From the NCBI GenBank assembly GCA_031259365.1, contig JAIRLP010000038.1, positions 1 through 5,287 of the forward strand: a stretch of DNA of 5,287 nt, read 5' to 3'. The stretch comes from Rickettsiales bacterium (lineage in GTDB: Bacteria; Pseudomonadota; Alphaproteobacteria; Rs-D84). Position numbers and translations under genes: made by a program. A model generated the notes under the pieces. That model was given only the letters and a program-made list of their open reading frames with translations. It did no database searches and had not been told where the DNA came from. Shown one piece after another: positions 1 to 5,123 of the stretch (position 1 is the first letter of the stretch; every line of letters begins with the position of its first letter).

Positions 1-105
1 TGGCAAGGTTTAATAGACGCAGCAAAAGATATAGTAAGAGTTATGAGATGTTGGATAATATGCTGCTTATATTTTTTAATTACAAGTCTTTCCGTATCAA
101 CATAA
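1..105 (+). other. left edge: possible 3' end of an unidentified reading frame
   Basis: Frame 1 is open from the window edge to a TAA at 103-105 and would give 34 residues with a hydrophobic stretch (CWIICCLYFLITSL). Frame 3 is also open to a TGA at 108-110, so openness alone is not evidence. Frame 1 uses AGA and ATA codons, which the confident genes here use sparingly, so a native core gene is doubtful. No family is recognisable. No plus-strand terminator follows. The stretch may simply be non-coding and AT-rich. Confidence 0.15.
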
Positions 106-128
106 TGTGAACAATCTACGTTTAGATT

Positions 129-293
129 GAAAAAACCACCTGTTAGAAGGTGGTCGGGAGTTCATCAGTTATGTGCTAACTTCGCTGCCTTTGGCCGGAA
201 CCTATTGTATAGCAACGACATCCCGACCATAGTCGGGACATTTATTGTTATGGCACATGGGTGATGAAACCCGTTCACACTAACAAATGTCTG
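129..293 (-). ncRNA. unidentified structured small RNA, about 165 nt
   Basis: The region carries nested inverted repeats that fold into an ordered junction. P1 pairs 106-111 with 274-279. P2 is the hairpin 112-118/123-129. P3 is the hairpin 135-140/149-154. A long arm P4 pairs 155-158 with 270-273, 161-167 with 262-268, and 171-176 with 253-258. Inside the arm is a 7-bp hairpin (221-227/232-238) and a possible stem (182-188/212-218). Helices abut without gaps at 111/112, 154/155 and 273/274. The minus strand is preferred because it has a promoter (300-328) and because P3 is followed by a T-tract, giving a start near 293 and an end near 130. If transcription stops there, P1 and P2 would form only in read-through RNA. 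Some pairs (169-260, 170-259) are wobbles only on the plus strand, so orientation is not proven. The size and position near a glycolytic gene fit a 6S-like RNA, but I do not recognise the family. Confidence 0.5.
130..154 (-). terminator. rho-independent terminator of the small RNA
   Basis: On the minus strand a perfect 6-bp stem ACCACC/GGTGGT (154-149 and 140-135) with an 8-nt loop runs directly into a T-tract at 135-130. On the plus strand the hairpin has A residues before it and no T-run after it, so termination is directional, leftward. The 6-nt core of the loop, CTAACA on the minus strand (146-141), is complementary to a segment near the predicted RNA start (285-280). Confidence 0.6.
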
Positions 294-299
294 TTGTTT

Positions 300-328
300 A
301 TTCTAAAACATTTATCTTTATAAAGCAA
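300..328 (-). promoter_or_regulatory. candidate sigma-70 promoter of the small RNA
   Basis: On the minus strand TTGCTT (328-323) lies 17 bp upstream of TAGAAT (305-300). The -10 matches the consensus at 5 of 6 positions and the -35 at its first three. Initiation is predicted near 292-294, just ahead of the folded region. The same -10 hexamer with the same spacing occurs in front of the secreted-protein gene at 4825-4853. Confidence 0.45.
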
Positions 329-378
329 AAGGAAAATGGATAAAAGTCTGATTTATGCCGGATGGCAGATATTAGATT

Positions 379-407
379 TTGACATGCATGGCAAAACCGG
401 TCATAAT
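379..407 (+). promoter_or_regulatory. strong sigma-70-type promoter of pgk
   Basis: A perfect TTGACA (379-384) is separated by 17 bp from CATAAT (402-407, 5 of 6 consensus). Transcription should begin near 413-415, leaving a leader of only about 22 nt before the pgk ATG, mostly occupied by the ribosome-binding site AAAAGGAA (423-430). This suggests constitutive, high expression without a leader riboswitch. Confidence 0.75.
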
Positions 408-436
408 TGTGCGGAAAAGAATAAAAGGAATTTCTT

Positions 437-1606
437 ATGCAGATTCGCACATTAAAAAATGTAGACGTCAAAGGCAAATTTGTTTTGCTGCGCGACGATT
501 TTAACGTTCAGATTACAGAAGGCAAAATTATGGACGTATTTCGTATAGAACAATCAATGCCAACGATTCGTAAATTACAAGATGCGGGGGCTAAGATTGC
601 TATCTTGGCACACCTGGGACGTCCAAAGGGACAGCCGGATATGGAATACACTTTGGCGCCTATTGCTGAATATCTAAATGTAAAATTAATCCCAGATTGT
701 CTGAATAAAGATTTTATGACAAACATGAAAGAAGGCGATGTTGTTTTATTAGAAAACGTTCGCTTTTACCCCGGCGAAGAAAAGAATGATCCTGAATTTG
801 CTGCAAAGTTGGCCGCGGGTTTTGATATCTTTGTAAACGATGCTTTTGCGGTTTCTCATCGTGCGCATGCATCAACTGTGGGTGTGGCTGAAATCCTACC
901 TTCTTATGCAGGATCTTTGTTGGCATCTGAAATCGAACATTTAACCAAAGTTATGGAAAATCCAAAACGCCCACTGTTATCTATTGTCGCGGGCGGTAAA
1001 GTTTCCAGTAAATTAAATGTGTTGAAAACATTGGTAAAGATGTCTGACAAATTGATTGTTGGTGGTGCAATCGGTACAACATTCAATTTTGCAATGGGCC
1101 AAAAAGTTGGTAATTCATTGTATGAAGCTGAAATGAAAGATACTGCGCTGGAAATCATGGAATTGGCAAAACAGCATAATTGTGAATTGTTGACACCAAT
1201 TGACAAAGGGACTGCCAAAGATTTCAAACGGGATATTGAACGCACAAACAAAGAATTTAATCAGATCTTGGATGATGACATTATTATCGACGCTGGTATC
1301 AGAACCACAGAACGTAATATCAAGGCAATCAAAAGCGTTAAGACAGTCATCTGGAATGGAACTGTTGGAATGGCTGAATGGTTCCCAATTTGGTCTTATG
1401 GTTCATTTTCGATTGCGCGCGCTTTGGCGCTGGAAACAACCAAGGGTAATATTGAAAGCATCGTTGGTGGTGGTGATACAGTAGCTGCCTTGGAAGAAAC
1501 AGGGACCAAAGACGATATTACATATGTATCGACAGGTGGTGGCGCATTCTTGGAATTTATCGAAGGTCAAGAATTACCAGGGATAAAGGTCTTGGAAGCA
1601 AATTGA
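437..1606 (+). CDS. pgk: phosphoglycerate kinase
   Basis: Cytosolic glycolytic enzyme that transfers the phosphate of 1,3-bisphosphoglycerate to ADP, giving ATP and 3-phosphoglycerate. The 389 residues match the usual bacterial length of about 390-400. N-terminal substrate domain: R19-DDFN (residues 19-23), R36 in the RI...PTI region, HLGRPKG (59-65), ENVRF with R109, EEKND (114-118) and HRAHAST with R142 (141-147). C-terminal nucleotide domain: GGKVSSK (186-192), GGGDT (344-348) and STGGGA (365-370). Basic substrate-binding residues are all present. Start: ATG at 437, 6 nt after AAAAGGAA and downstream of the promoter. Odd points: the family motif WNGP reads WNGT (Thr309), and the usual GGGMANTF region reads GGAIGTTF. 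No gap gene is adjacent in this window, although gap-pgk pairing is common. It appears monocistronic: a hairpin follows 4 bases after the stop and clpP has its own signals. Confidence 0.97.
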   Translation: MQIRTLKNVDVKGKFVLLRDDFNVQITEGKIMDVFRIEQSMPTIRKLQDAGAKIAILAHLGRPKGQPDMEYTLAPIAEYLNVKLIPDCLNKDFMTNMKEGDVVLLENVRFYPGEEKNDPEFAAKLAAGFDIFVNDAFAVSHRAHASTVGVAEILPSYAGSLLASEIEHLTKVMENPKRPLLSIVAGGKVSSKLNVLKTLVKMSDKLIVGGAIGTTFNFAMGQKVGNSLYEAEMKDTALEIMELAKQHNCELLTPIDKGTAKDFKRDIERTNKEFNQILDDDIIIDAGIRTTERNIKAIKSVKTVIWNGTVGMAEWFPIWSYGSFSIARALALETTKGNIESIVGGGDTVAALEETGTKDDITYVSTGGGAFLEFIEGQELPGIKVLEAN

Positions 1607-1610
1607 TTTC

Positions 1611-1633
1611 TGCCCCGGCGAAGGGCCGGGGCA
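1611..1633 (+). terminator. GC-rich hairpin after pgk, probable transcription end
   Basis: A perfect 9-bp stem TGCCCCGGC/GCCGGGGCA (1611-1619 and 1625-1633) with loop GAAGG begins 4 bases after the pgk stop. It is much more GC-rich than its surroundings. No T-tract follows (the next bases are AGCAATTACC), so it is not a classical rho-independent terminator. It may instead protect the 3' end of pgk mRNA, pause polymerase, or be a small repeat element. Confidence 0.45.
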
Positions 1634-1692
1634 AGCAATTACCTATTAATTCAGCTGTCCGCTGTCAAAAATCAGCAATTGTTTATTAATCT

Positions 1693-1720
1693 CTTGTATT
1701 TGCATTCATCTTAACTATAT
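1693..1720 (+). promoter_or_regulatory. possible heat-shock (RpoH-type) promoter upstream of clpP
   Basis: CTTGTA (1693-1698) followed 15 bp later by ACTATAT (1714-1720) resembles the alphaproteobacterial sigma-32 pattern, CTTG in the -35 and roughly CYTATNT in the -10, with one clear mismatch. clpP and clpX are commonly part of the heat-shock regulon, which makes the site plausible. It is weak evidence in AT-rich DNA, where partial matches arise by chance. Confidence 0.25.
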
Positions 1721-1739
1721 AGATGAAAGCCGATGTTAA

Positions 1740-1770
1740 ATTCGCGAATCGGGTTTTTCTGTGGTATTAT
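1740..1770 (+). promoter_or_regulatory. extended -10 promoter of clpPX with overlapping palindrome
   Basis: TATTAT (1765-1770) preceded by TGG (1762-1764) makes an extended -10, which can work with a poor -35. The -35 region is TTCGCG (1741-1746), a weak match, and lies inside a perfect 10-bp palindrome ATTCGCGAAT (1740-1749). A repressor bound there would cover the -35. The predicted start is near 1777, giving a leader of about 53 nt to the clpP ATG. Confidence 0.45.
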
Positions 1771-1779
1771 TTATAAAAA

Positions 1780-1807
1780 GGACGCGGTTGAAGATATTTT
1801 CGTGTCC
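1780..1807 (+). promoter_or_regulatory. stem-loop at the 5' end of the clpP leader
   Basis: GGACGCG (1780-1786) pairs with CGTGTCC (1801-1807) over 7 bp including one G-U wobble, with a 14-nt AT-rich loop. It would sit a few bases after the transcript start predicted from the -10 at 1765-1770 and ends 7 nt before the ribosome-binding site AAAAGGA (1814-1820). It does not mask that site, so an mRNA-stabilising role is more likely than a thermometer; function is inferred. Confidence 0.35.
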
Positions 1808-1829
1808 GTAATGCAAAAGGATTTTGATT

Positions 1830-2414
1830 ATGGCTTTAATCCCAATGGTTATCGAAGAATCTCCAAGAGGAGAACGTTCTTTCGACATTTATTCACGGCT
1901 TTTGCGTGACCGCATTATTGTAATAAGCGGTGAAATTGAACAAAAAATGGCAGATACTATCGTGGCTCAGTTATTATTCTTAGAGTCCGAAAATCCAAAC
2001 GCCGAAATTTCACTATACATTGACAGCCCCGGGGGCAGCGTTAATCACGGCTGGGCAATCATGGACACAATGCAATATATCAGGGCACCGGTTTCAACCA
2101 TCGGTATGGGTTTGGTGGCGTCTATGGGCGCCGTGTTGTTGGCGGCAGGCGAAAAAGGTAAACGCTTTGCATTGCCAAATACCAGCATCATGATTCATCA
2201 ACCTTCAGCGGGGACCGAAGGCAAAATTACAGATATGGAAATCACATTGAACCAGTTTGTTCGTAATAAAAAGAAAATGGTTCAGTTAATGGCTGATTTC
2301 ACAGGTCGCAAAGAAAAAGAAGTTTTCGACGCAATGGAACGCGACAATTGGATGGACGCGGAAGAATCTAAAAAATTTGGTCTGATTGACGAAATTTTAA
2401 CAAAGAAATCTTAA
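1830..2414 (+). CDS. clpP: ATP-dependent Clp protease proteolytic subunit ClpP
   Basis: Serine protease that forms the double-heptameric chamber of ClpXP/ClpAP in the cytosol and degrades unfolded, tagged or regulatory proteins delivered by ClpX or ClpA. The 194-residue protein matches the family length. The catalytic triad is visible: Ser98 in GLVASMGA, His123 in IMIHQPSAG and Asp172 in MERDNW. The oxyanion-region motif SPGGSV (66-71) is intact. Start: ATG at 1830, 9 nt after AAAAGGA (1814-1820), is preferred; the TTG two codons upstream (1824) would sit too close to the ribosome-binding site. The N-terminus is short, so any propeptide would be only about ten residues. clpX follows after 37 bp, so the two are almost certainly co-transcribed. 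The usual upstream neighbour tig is absent; pgk occupies that side. Confidence 0.97.
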   Translation: MALIPMVIEESPRGERSFDIYSRLLRDRIIVISGEIEQKMADTIVAQLLFLESENPNAEISLYIDSPGGSVNHGWAIMDTMQYIRAPVSTIGMGLVASMGAVLLAAGEKGKRFALPNTSIMIHQPSAGTEGKITDMEITLNQFVRNKKKMVQLMADFTGRKEKEVFDAMERDNWMDAEESKKFGLIDEILTKKS

Positions 2415-2451
2415 AGCACCTGAACGTTAATTCATTCGATAAGGGATTGAA

Positions 2452-3732
2452 ATGAGCGAAGATAAAGTAAAAACACAAGAGCATAATCACGAAGACCCGC
2501 AAAATGTGTGCAGTTTTTGTGGCAAAGCTGTGTATGAAGTAAAAAAACTGGTATCTGGCAAAAATGTTTGCATCTGTGATGAATGTATTAATTTGTGTAA
2601 TGACATTATGGCGGATGATATCCGTACGGAAATTTCCAAGGACGCGTCTAAATTGCCAACACCGTCAAAAATTTATAAATTCTTGAACGAATATATCATC
2701 GGTCAGGACGAAGCCAAGCGTACATTGTCAGTTGCGGTTTATAATCATTATAAACGCCATAGTGTTGCAATGTCTTCTAATATCGAAATTCAGAAATCTA
2801 ACGTATTGATGATCGGTCCGACTGGTACTGGTAAGACTTTGTTCGCACAAACACTGGCCAGAATTTTGGATGTTCCGTTCGCTATTGCGGACGCGACAAC
2901 TTTGACCGAAGCAGGTTATGTTGGCGATGACGTTGAAAGTGTTTTGACACGTTTGTTACAGAATGCGAATTTTGATGTCGAACGCGCCCAAAAGGGTATT
3001 ATCTACATCGACGAATTAGACAAGATTTCACGTAAATCAGAAAACCCATCCTTGACCCGTGACGTATCTGGCGAAGGTGTTCAACAGGCTTTATTGAAAC
3101 TGGTTGAAGGTACGGTTGCCAATGTCCCAGCAGGCGGGGGGGGGCGTAAACATCCAGGCGAAACAACAGTGCAATTGGATACATCCAAGGTCTTGTTTAT
3201 TTGCGGCGGTGCATTTGAAGGACTGAATAAAATTATTGGAAATCGTTCAACAGAACGTCGTGGAATTGGTTTCGGTGCTGACGTCAAATCCAAAAAAGAA
3301 CTGGCGGAAAAGAATCATCTTGATGATGTGCAGCCAGAAGATTTGGTGAAATTTGGAATCATTCCAGAATTAGTCGGTCGTTTGCCAGTTATTACAACAT
3401 TGAACGAGTTGGATGAAGAATCTTTGATAAAGATTTTGACAGAACCAAAGAACGCAGTTGTTAAACAATTTGTTGCGATGTTGGAAATGGATGGGATTAA
3501 ACTGACAATCACAGAAGATGCTTTGCGCGAAATAGCAAAACTGGCCCAAGTTCGTAAAACAGGCGCCCGTGGTTTGCGCAGTATTCTGGAAAAGATTCTG
3601 TTGGCGCCAATGTTTGATGCCCCGGACAAAGAAGATCTGGTTGAAATCGTTATTGATGGCGAAGTCGTGCGAGGTAAGAAAGCACCCGTTGAAATATTTG
3701 AAGGTAACGCCAAAGGCAAAAGGGCCGCATAA
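2452..3732 (+). CDS. clpX: ATP-dependent Clp protease ATP-binding subunit ClpX
   Basis: AAA+ unfoldase that recognises ssrA-tagged and other substrates, threads them through its hexameric pore and feeds ClpP. At 426 residues it is full length. N-terminal zinc-binding domain: C20, C23, C42, C45. AAA+ core: Walker A GPTGTGKT (122-129), pore-1 loop GYVG (155-158), Walker B IIYIDE (183-188), the GGRKHP pore loop, the ClpP-docking IGF in RRGIGFGAD, and sensor-2 GARGLRS near the C-terminus. All elements for partnership with the adjacent ClpP are present. Start: ATG at 2452 follows AAGGGA (2441-2446) by 5 nt. The codons just before RKH contain nine consecutive G (3136-3144). No lon gene follows, unlike the common alphaproteobacterial clpP-clpX-lon order; a dehydrogenase remnant comes next. 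Confidence 0.98.
   Translation: MSEDKVKTQEHNHEDPQNVCSFCGKAVYEVKKLVSGKNVCICDECINLCNDIMADDIRTEISKDASKLPTPSKIYKFLNEYIIGQDEAKRTLSVAVYNHYKRHSVAMSSNIEIQKSNVLMIGPTGTGKTLFAQTLARILDVPFAIADATTLTEAGYVGDDVESVLTRLLQNANFDVERAQKGIIYIDELDKISRKSENPSLTRDVSGEGVQQALLKLVEGTVANVPAGGGGRKHPGETTVQLDTSKVLFICGGAFEGLNKIIGNRSTERRGIGFGADVKSKKELAEKNHLDDVQPEDLVKFGIIPELVGRLPVITTLNELDEESLIKILTEPKNAVVKQFVAMLEMDGIKLTITEDALREIAKLAQVRKTGARGLRSILEKILLAPMFDAPDKEDLVEIVIDGEVVRGKKAPVEIFEGNAKGKRAA
3136..3144 (+). repeat. nine-G homopolymer inside clpX
   Basis: A run of nine G encodes part of the Gly-rich stretch preceding the RKH pore loop of ClpX. It is the longest G-run in this AT-rich window. Such tracts are prone to replication slippage and to sequencing indels; a change of one base would truncate ClpX within its AAA+ core. 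In this assembly the frame is intact. Confidence 0.9.
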
Positions 3733-3765
3733 ATAAATTAGAGAATAAAAAAAGGACCTGTTTCT

Positions 3766-4011
3766 TTGACTAAAAGTCTATCGGTGGAATTTGCACCTTA
3801 TGTAAATGTGAATGCTGTTTCGCCGGGTTGGGTAAATACAGATATGAATAAAGACTTACCCAAGGATTTAATCGATGCAGAAAATGCAAAGACGCCATTG
3901 AGACGTTTTGCAGAACCGTCAGAAATTGCAAAACCAATCGTGTTTTTATGCAGCGGTGATGCCAGCTATATAACTGGGACCATGTTGGAAATACATGGTG
4001 GTTATCAATAG
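3766..4011 (+). pseudogene. C-terminal fragment of a short-chain dehydrogenase/reductase (FabG-like)
   Basis: The 81 residues correspond to the last third of classical SDR enzymes: TKSLSVEFAP, then VNAVSPGWVNTDM, the RFAEPSEIAKPIVFLCS region and the C-terminal SYITG...GGY. The N-terminal cofactor motif (TGxxxGIG) and the catalytic YxxxK are absent, so it cannot be an active oxidoreductase by itself. Upstream in frame there is a TAG at 3739-3741, and only 33 bp separate it from clpX, so the missing part was deleted rather than frameshifted. A TTG (3766) preceded by AAAAAAAGGA (3747-3756) at 9 nt could allow translation, and the frame has no internal stop, so a short peptide may still be made as a third cistron of clpPX. 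A decayed remnant is most likely; a retained small protein is the alternative. Confidence 0.7.
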
Positions 4012-4027
4012 ATCAAGAAGTTCAAAT

Positions 4028-4057
4028 AAAGATCCGGCAATCACCGGATTTTTATTT
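4028..4057. terminator. bidirectional rho-independent terminator
   Basis: Stem ATCCGG/CCGGAT (4032-4037 and 4044-4049) with a 6-nt loop, extended by A-T pairs on both sides. On the plus strand TTTTTATTT follows and ends the clpP-clpX-SDR transcript 17 bases after the SDR stop. On the minus strand CTTTATTT follows, so the same hairpin ends the converging secreted-protein gene, whose stop is at 4074-4076. Confidence 0.85.
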
Positions 4058-4073
4058 ATCAGAATTTGTTCAT

Positions 4074-4802
4074 TTAATCGTTATTAAAATACTGTGCCTT
4101 TTGTGCAGTAGATGTTGCCTGCATTTTATCAAACAAACTTTTTGCTGCATTGGTATCTGTTGGATAATCATAACTGCCCGAGCCAGTTCCAATAATTGCA
4201 GCAGCGCCATTCAATTCAATCAAACGTGTTGGCATTACATTATTGCCTTCGCATTCAATATAGTAGTCAGATGGATCATAATATTTTCCATAACATTTTT
4301 GATTCAGTACAGCAACCCAACCATTTGGTGCGATGTCTTTGCATTTTGGTTGCGTGCCAAATGTAATTTCGCCTGTCGGTAATACTTCGTCCGCACTGTC
4401 CAGAATACCATTACACCAGACGTTTACGTATGTTCCATTCACAGATGCCATAGAACCGTTTGCCGTGGTTTTACGAGATCCAAAACAATCACCATTTAAC
4501 AAATCTGTATCGAAATCATTATTAATACCGGTGCCAGCTGTGATTGTGGTTTTACCCATTGCAACAGAATCGGATGCGGTTGGAATGATGGCTTGCCCAC
4601 AAATCATTTTCAATCCCCAACAATTTGATGTTGCATCCCACATGCCATCATCGAATCCCGAACCCATGCTGGCATAGCAACCAGTTGGATTGGGGCGGCA
4701 AATGGTTGGTTGCAACCACCATGGAATTGCAGCCATGGCATTACCACCCAAAATGATCGCACATAATGTGGAAAATAAAGATACTGTAAATATTCTCTTC
4801 AT
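4074..4802 (-). CDS. secreted cysteine-rich protein with three C-[WFY]-G modules
   Basis: No known family is recognised. Chosen start: ATG at 4802, giving 242 residues that begin with a clean signal peptide (MKR, hydrophobic core 4-18, AMA at 22-24 as the likely cleavage site before AIPWW). The in-frame start 17 codons upstream is rejected because it precedes the predicted promoter. The mature protein has nine cysteines (35, 42, 61, 68, 106, 130, 154, 170, 184). A threefold pattern is visible: C61-W-G to C68, C106-F-G to C130, C170-Y-G to C184, each second Cys followed by Gly or x-Gly and later Pro. This suggests disulfide-bonded units outside the cytoplasm. The C-terminus (about 200-242) is low in cysteine and rich in small and polar residues. 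No membrane anchor or lipobox is seen. The ribosome-binding site is weak (AAGAGA region). A partial neighbour upstream on the same strand appears related. Function unknown. Confidence 0.8.
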   Translation of the reverse strand: MKRIFTVSLFSTLCAIILGGNAMAAIPWWLQPTICRPNPTGCYASMGSGFDDGMWDATSNCWGLKMICGQAIIPTASDSVAMGKTTITAGTGINNDFDTDLLNGDCFGSRKTTANGSMASVNGTYVNVWCNGILDSADEVLPTGEITFGTQPKCKDIAPNGWVAVLNQKCYGKYYDPSDYYIECEGNNVMPTRLIELNGAAAIIGTGSGSYDYPTDTNAAKSLFDKMQATSTAQKAQYFNND

Positions 4803-4824
4803 CTTATCTGTCTCTTGTTCTTGT

Positions 4825-4853
4825 ATTCTATCAGATTTTTGCATTTGTCGCAA
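4825..4853 (-). promoter_or_regulatory. sigma-70-type promoter of the secreted-protein gene
   Basis: On the minus strand TTGCGA (4853-4848, 4 of 6 consensus) and TAGAAT (4830-4825, 5 of 6) are 17 bp apart. The predicted start near 4818 gives a leader of about 16 nt to the ATG at 4802, which supports that start over the longer one at 4853. The -35 directly abuts the ACAT repeat that borders the MITE-like element. Confidence 0.6.
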
Positions 4854-4857
4854 ACAT

Positions 4858-4888
4858 TAGATAGCGTGAATAAAAAATTGTTTGATTT
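4858..4888 (+). repeat. left terminal inverted repeat of the MITE-like element
   Basis: This end matches the reverse complement of 5090-5120 at 28 of 31 positions. Its inner seven bases (TTGATTT, 4882-4888) also form the outer part of an internal hairpin with 4908-4914, so the end can fold locally or pair with the distant end. Confidence 0.75.
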
Positions 4889-4914
4889 GTGCGAAGGAAA
4901 ATCGCGCAAATCAA
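4872..4914 (-). terminator. hairpin with T-tract inside the MITE-like element
   Basis: A 13-bp stem (4902-4914 with 4882-4894, one wobble-type mismatch, 7-nt loop) is followed on the minus strand, after 4 unpaired bases, by six T (4877-4872). Read leftward it resembles a rho-independent terminator and would stop transcripts coming from the partial gene at 5124-5287 before they reach the secreted-protein gene. The gap between stem and T-run makes efficiency uncertain. Confidence 0.5.
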
Positions 4915-4928
4915 GGAAACTTGACAAA

Positions 4929-4945
4929 GCCGTATATTATACGGC
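4929..4945. repeat. 17-bp perfect palindrome inside the MITE-like element
   Basis: GCCGTATA and TATACGGC flank a single central T. Such a tight dyad suits either a dimeric DNA-binding protein or a hairpin tip in single-stranded form. It lies 2 bp inside a TTGACA (4921-4926), but no -10 at proper spacing follows, so it is not called a promoter. Confidence 0.5.
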
Positions 4946-5089
4946 GCGAAGGATTGACGCAGATCCAAGTGATTAAACCCGCACCCTTCGGGTGGTGTAA
5001 AATCAAATAATTAACTGCAAATTTGTTCTTGTATGTATGATATACATGCTTCGCCCAAATTCTTGTTATTTCTTTACTTTTACAGCCGT

Positions 5090-5120
5090 AAATCAAACAA
5101 TCTTTTATCCACACTATCTA
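5090..5120 (-). repeat. right terminal inverted repeat of the MITE-like element
   Basis: Partner of 4858-4888. Read on the minus strand it differs from the left end by C to T, A to G and A to G substitutions only, with no indels. Similarity stops abruptly inside 5090, which marks a real repeat boundary. Confidence 0.75.
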
Positions 5121-5123
5121 ACA

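Larger units (their letters stand above)
4858..5120. mobile_element. MITE-like non-autonomous element, 263 bp
   Basis: The segment starts TAGATAGCGTG and ends with the inverse CACACTATCTA. The ends form imperfect inverted repeats of 31 bp (4858-4888 against 5090-5120) with 28 matches; all three differences are transitions. A 4-bp direct repeat ACAT flanks it (4854-4857 and 5121-5124), as expected of a target-site duplication. The interior has no credible gene but several hairpins: 4882-4894/4902-4914, 4929-4936/4938-4945 and about 5031-5038/5042-5049. Terminal inverted repeats, duplication, small size and no transposase define a MITE. The duplication includes the last base of the neighbouring gene's stop codon, so insertion spared both genes. 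One copy is visible here, so repetitiveness is not shown. Confidence 0.65.

Noticed and set aside
106..279. Retron-type non-coding RNA or transposon ends suggested by TGTGAAC/GTTCACA at the borders
   Set aside because: The matching ends are only 7 bp, no target duplication flanks them, and no reverse transcriptase or transposase is in the window.
106..293. tmRNA, SRP RNA, RNase P RNA, or a tracrRNA/CRISPR component
   Set aside because: The hallmark conserved segments of those RNAs are not seen on either strand, and there is no repeat array or cas gene.
1723..1776. Short plus-strand frame (MKADVKF..., 17 codons) upstream of clpP
   Set aside because: It overlaps the predicted clpP promoter and has no clear ribosome-binding site, so it is more likely chance.
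4101..4677. Plus-strand open frames opposite the secreted-protein gene
   Set aside because: They are shadows: the minus-strand frame has a signal peptide, promoter, terminator and patterned cysteines.
4333..4677. Possible overlapping gene on the plus strand (114 codons)
   Set aside because: There is no recognisable domain or promoter, and its length is explained by codon bias of the opposite gene.
4911..5114. Minus-strand frame of 67 codons with a GTG start
   Set aside because: It lies almost entirely inside the MITE-like element, starts within its terminal repeat, has no ribosome-binding site, and its residues simply read through the hairpins.
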